From Comamonas testosteroni ATCC 11996 (GTDB lineage Bacteria > Pseudomonadota > Gammaproteobacteria > Burkholderiales > Burkholderiaceae_C): a DNA stretch of 64,000 nucleotides. Of this stretch, positions 63,931 to 64,000 are shown in pieces. Made by a program: the position numbers and the translations under genes. Positions within the stretch are counted from its first letter, which is position 1. Each line of letters begins with the position of its first letter. The notes beneath the pieces are model-generated. The model saw only the letters and a program-made list of their open reading frames with translations. It had not been told where the DNA came from and made no database searches. The DNA is taken from NCBI RefSeq assembly GCF_000241525.1, contig NZ_AHIL01000008.1, positions 38,955 to 102,954 on the forward strand, given 5' to 3'.

Positions 63931-64000
63931 ATGGGTTTCCGGTATTTTTGCAGCTGCAATGCTTTAGCAGTCTACGGCAGGCGCTCCTCATTTAGAAGCA

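Noticed and set aside
63934..64000. End of a minus-strand gene (TAA at about 63991-63995)
   Set aside because: Too few bases to judge a reading frame.

Overview
The window is high-GC, densely coded DNA from a betaproteobacterium of the family Comamonadaceae; a Comamonas-like species is the best guess. Reasons, all from family knowledge applied to what is readable: a XenA-type ene-reductase, a trimeric 33-kDa porin ending in Phe, a Bug/TctC receptor, a C4-dicarboxylate-type TRAP system, a double-length UvrA, an aceK/carbonic anhydrase/ivd leucine-degradation cluster and two families of dispersed intergenic repeats. I see no rRNA, tRNA, CRISPR array, phage or transposase gene.

Layout. 1-2.6 kb (minus): the 5' part of a kdp potassium-pump operon (kdpF, an extra mini-membrane peptide, kdpA cut by the window edge), behind an MFS exporter. 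2.8-8.9 kb (plus): prfC with a hairpin-rich leader, a HAD phosphatase, and a TRAP transporter dctP-dctQ-dctM with a repeat inside the operon. 9.1-19.2 kb (minus): a SUKH-like/L7-L12-like protein, a fused tandem UvrA of 1978 residues, a 45-residue membrane peptide, a porin and an MHS-family symporter. 19.5-24.1 kb: DUF485-actP acetate uptake (plus), a LysR regulator (minus) next to a truncated SRPBCC gene, and xenA. 24.2-28.8 kb: an IclR-controlled cluster (TctC receptor, RraA-like protein, D-2-hydroxyacid dehydrogenase) and an SDR. 29-32 kb (minus): small housekeeping and unknown genes.

32-41 kb and 56.7-63.9 kb together hold leucine/isovalerate catabolism. liuB, a hydrolase, liuC, a DUF4126 protein, liuD, ghrA and liuE (HMG-CoA lyase) lie at 32-40.6 kb. 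liuA (isovaleryl-CoA dehydrogenase), beta-carbonic anhydrase, aceK, a thiolase, a hotdog thioesterase and the MerR regulator liuR lie at 56.7-62.7 kb. Isovaleryl-CoA is oxidised by LiuA, carboxylated by LiuB/D, hydrated by LiuC and cleaved by LiuE to acetyl-CoA and acetoacetate; the carbonic anhydrase can supply bicarbonate and AceK would redirect acetyl-CoA to the glyoxylate shunt. Two strong palindromic LiuR-type operators flank liuR. The liuR reading frame has lost its expected stop codon.

40.8-56.6 kb between the two halves holds a CPA1 antiporter bracketed by inverted repeats, an acyl-CoA synthetase with a divergent AraC regulator, an unusual repeat lipoprotein, a tail-to-tail overlapping two-component pair and assorted enzymes. 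Most genes are ordinary; the interest is in the repeats (some inside coding sequence), the fused UvrA, the liuR stop loss with its operators, the SUKH/L7-L12-like fusion and several tiny genes.
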